Below are positions 5,304-6,119 of a stretch of 6,119 nt of DNA, piece by piece. Source of the DNA: an uncultured Clostridia bacterium (GTDB lineage Bacteria; Bacillota; Clostridia; Oscillospirales; Ruminococcaceae). Positions within the stretch are counted from its first letter, which is position 1. Every line of letters begins with the position of its first letter. Made by a program: the position numbers and the translations under genes. Location of the stretch: the NCBI GenBank assembly GCA_944388825.1, contig CALXKG010000123.1, forward strand, positions 1 to 6,119. Reading direction: 5' to 3'. The notes below the pieces were generated by a model that saw only the letters and a program-made list of their open reading frames with translations, had not been told where the DNA came from and did not search any database.

Positions 5304-6119
5304 TTATTCAAGGGCGTAGGCTTCCGCCGCCGGGGCGGCCGCTTCGGCGAGGGAGGCGTAACTGCCGCCCATCGCGGCGGCGCCGTCCAGAATCCGTTCG
5401 ACCTCCGAAACGGGGACCCCCGCCGCCTGGTAATCGGCGGCCGTATGGCCGGAGAGCCAGTAGATCGAGTAGAGCTGGCCGTCGGAGGGGTTGTAGTAGG
5501 CCAGGTCGCCGCAGAAGGCTTCGTTGATCCGGGACTGGTCACCGGAGTAAAGAGCGTCCAACTGTTCGACAGTGTAATAATCACTGCTGGCTTCTACAAT
5601 GTCCCGCGGAATGTCAAAATGCTGAAGAAATGCAGCAATATTCATATCCTCTTCCGGGCGGCCGTATGCGTCAACAGGCGTACACGCAGCATACCATTCA
5701 TCAAATTCATCTTCCCCTACATACCGCATTAAATCAATATCAATCACATGATAATAAGGGATATGCTCCATGCAGGAATCATAAACAGGGCTTGTTTCGG
5801 TCACGCCGACATACTCGCCCTGCTCGGGCCATGCCGCTTCGGCCAGCTGGGCATATATCCCACCCATTTCATCGGCTTTCGTCAGGATTTTATCAATCTC
5901 GATGGTGGGCAAATCCGCTTCCCGATAATCTTCATAGGTGTGGCCGGAGAGCCAGTAGATCGAGTAGAGCTGGCCGTCGGAGGGGTTGTAGTAGGCCAAG
6001 TCGCCGCAGAAAGCCTCGTTGATCCGGGACTGGTCGCCGGAATAGATGGCGTCGATTTGCTCATCGGTGTAGCCGCACTGCGCAATGTATTCATCCTGCG
6101 TCATGCCCATATTTTCCAT
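5304..6119 (-). CDS. Repeat protein of unknown family, N-terminus cut by window edge
   Basis: The visible 271 residues are acidic and match no family I know. They contain two copies of one domain with a 165-residue period. A core is identical at 26-61 and 191-226 (from YSGDQSRINEAFCGD to YWLSGHT), preceded by similar TDEQIDAI/TVEQLDAL. It is followed by a half-conserved helical-looking segment ending in MGGxYAxLAEAA. The stretch between the copies (about 105-182) includes IPYYHVIDIDLMRYVGEDEFDEWYAAC and NIAAFLQHFDIPRDIV. The Met at the window edge is probably internal: MENMGMTQDEYI aligns with LQHFDIPRDIVE inside the second unit, and no ribosome binding site can be seen. The true start, any signal peptide and further repeats would lie to the right. 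The protein ends right after the second repeat. Its gene converges on the TSCPD gene and likely shares its terminator. Function and location are unknown. Confidence 0.8.
   Translation of the reverse strand: MENMGMTQDEYIAQCGYTDEQIDAIYSGDQSRINEAFCGDLAYYNPSDGQLYSIYWLSGHTYEDYREADLPTIEIDKILTKADEMGGIYAQLAEAAWPEQGEYVGVTETSPVYDSCMEHIPYYHVIDIDLMRYVGEDEFDEWYAACTPVDAYGRPEEDMNIAAFLQHFDIPRDIVEASSDYYTVEQLDALYSGDQSRINEAFCGDLAYYNPSDGQLYSIYWLSGHTAADYQAAGVPVSEVERILDGAAAMGGSYASLAEAAAPAAEAYALE
5442..5549 (-). repeat. Intragenic repeat, copy 2 (C-terminal unit)
   Basis: 108 bases encoding the 36-residue core at residues 191-226 of the visible protein. It differs from the other copy (5937-6044) at seven positions, all silent. 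The offset of 495 bases keeps the frame. Confidence 0.95.
5937..6044 (-). repeat. Intragenic repeat, copy 1 (N-terminal visible unit)
   Basis: 108 bases encoding residues 26-61 of the visible protein, the partner of 5442-5549. The silent differences fall in codons for Tyr, Gly, Glu, Ala, Leu, His and Thr. Confidence 0.95.

Noticed and set aside
5442..6044. Possibility that the direct repeats are a CRISPR array or mobile-element ends
   Set aside because: There are only two copies, both in frame inside one coding sequence with silent differences, which indicates a duplicated protein domain.

Overview
The window looks like chromosomal DNA from a fairly high-G+C member of the Clostridia (Firmicutes), probably a gut Oscillospirales/Ruminococcaceae-type bacterium. 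This is an inference from gene content: an Lrp/AsnC regulator next to a class I aminotransferase, a DUF362 protein with a ferredoxin tail, a stand-alone TSCPD protein, and strong AGGAGG-type ribosome binding sites. No rRNA, tRNA, CRISPR array, transposase or phage gene is visible.

Left part (1-2994, minus strand): a tightly packed four-gene operon read from right to left. The order is Lrp/AsnC regulator, PLP-dependent aminotransferase, DUF362 protein with two C-terminal 4Fe-4S motifs, then the start of ispE (isoprenoid MEP pathway), which is cut by the left edge. The junctions are a 1-base TGATG overlap, a 4-base GTGA overlap and a 10-base gap, so the genes are almost certainly co-transcribed and translationally coupled. 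The regulator probably senses an amino acid and controls the aminotransferase and possibly itself. The roles of the DUF362 protein and ispE in this unit are not obvious.

Middle (2995-4280): a 330-base AT-rich divergent intergenic region carries a candidate promoter on each side and a perfect 22-bp palindrome with a T-run that resembles a terminator. It leads rightward into a TauE/SafE-family permease gene (3325-4122, plus). After it, the 158-base gap to the next, convergent gene (4123-4280) is almost filled by five nested sets of inverted repeats, including a perfect 11-bp pair. It could fold into one long interrupted hairpin and has no ordinary terminator T-tract.

Right part (4281-6119): a small single-pass membrane protein of unknown function (minus) is divergent from a small cysteine-containing TSCPD protein (plus). 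The latter has a near-consensus sigma-A promoter and a clear intrinsic terminator. The last gene (minus) is cut by the right edge and belongs to no family I recognise. Its visible 271 residues hold two copies of a domain spaced 165 residues apart. A 36-residue core is identical between the copies, and all seven DNA differences in that core are synonymous. Neither the partial gene at the right edge nor ispE can be fully judged from this window.
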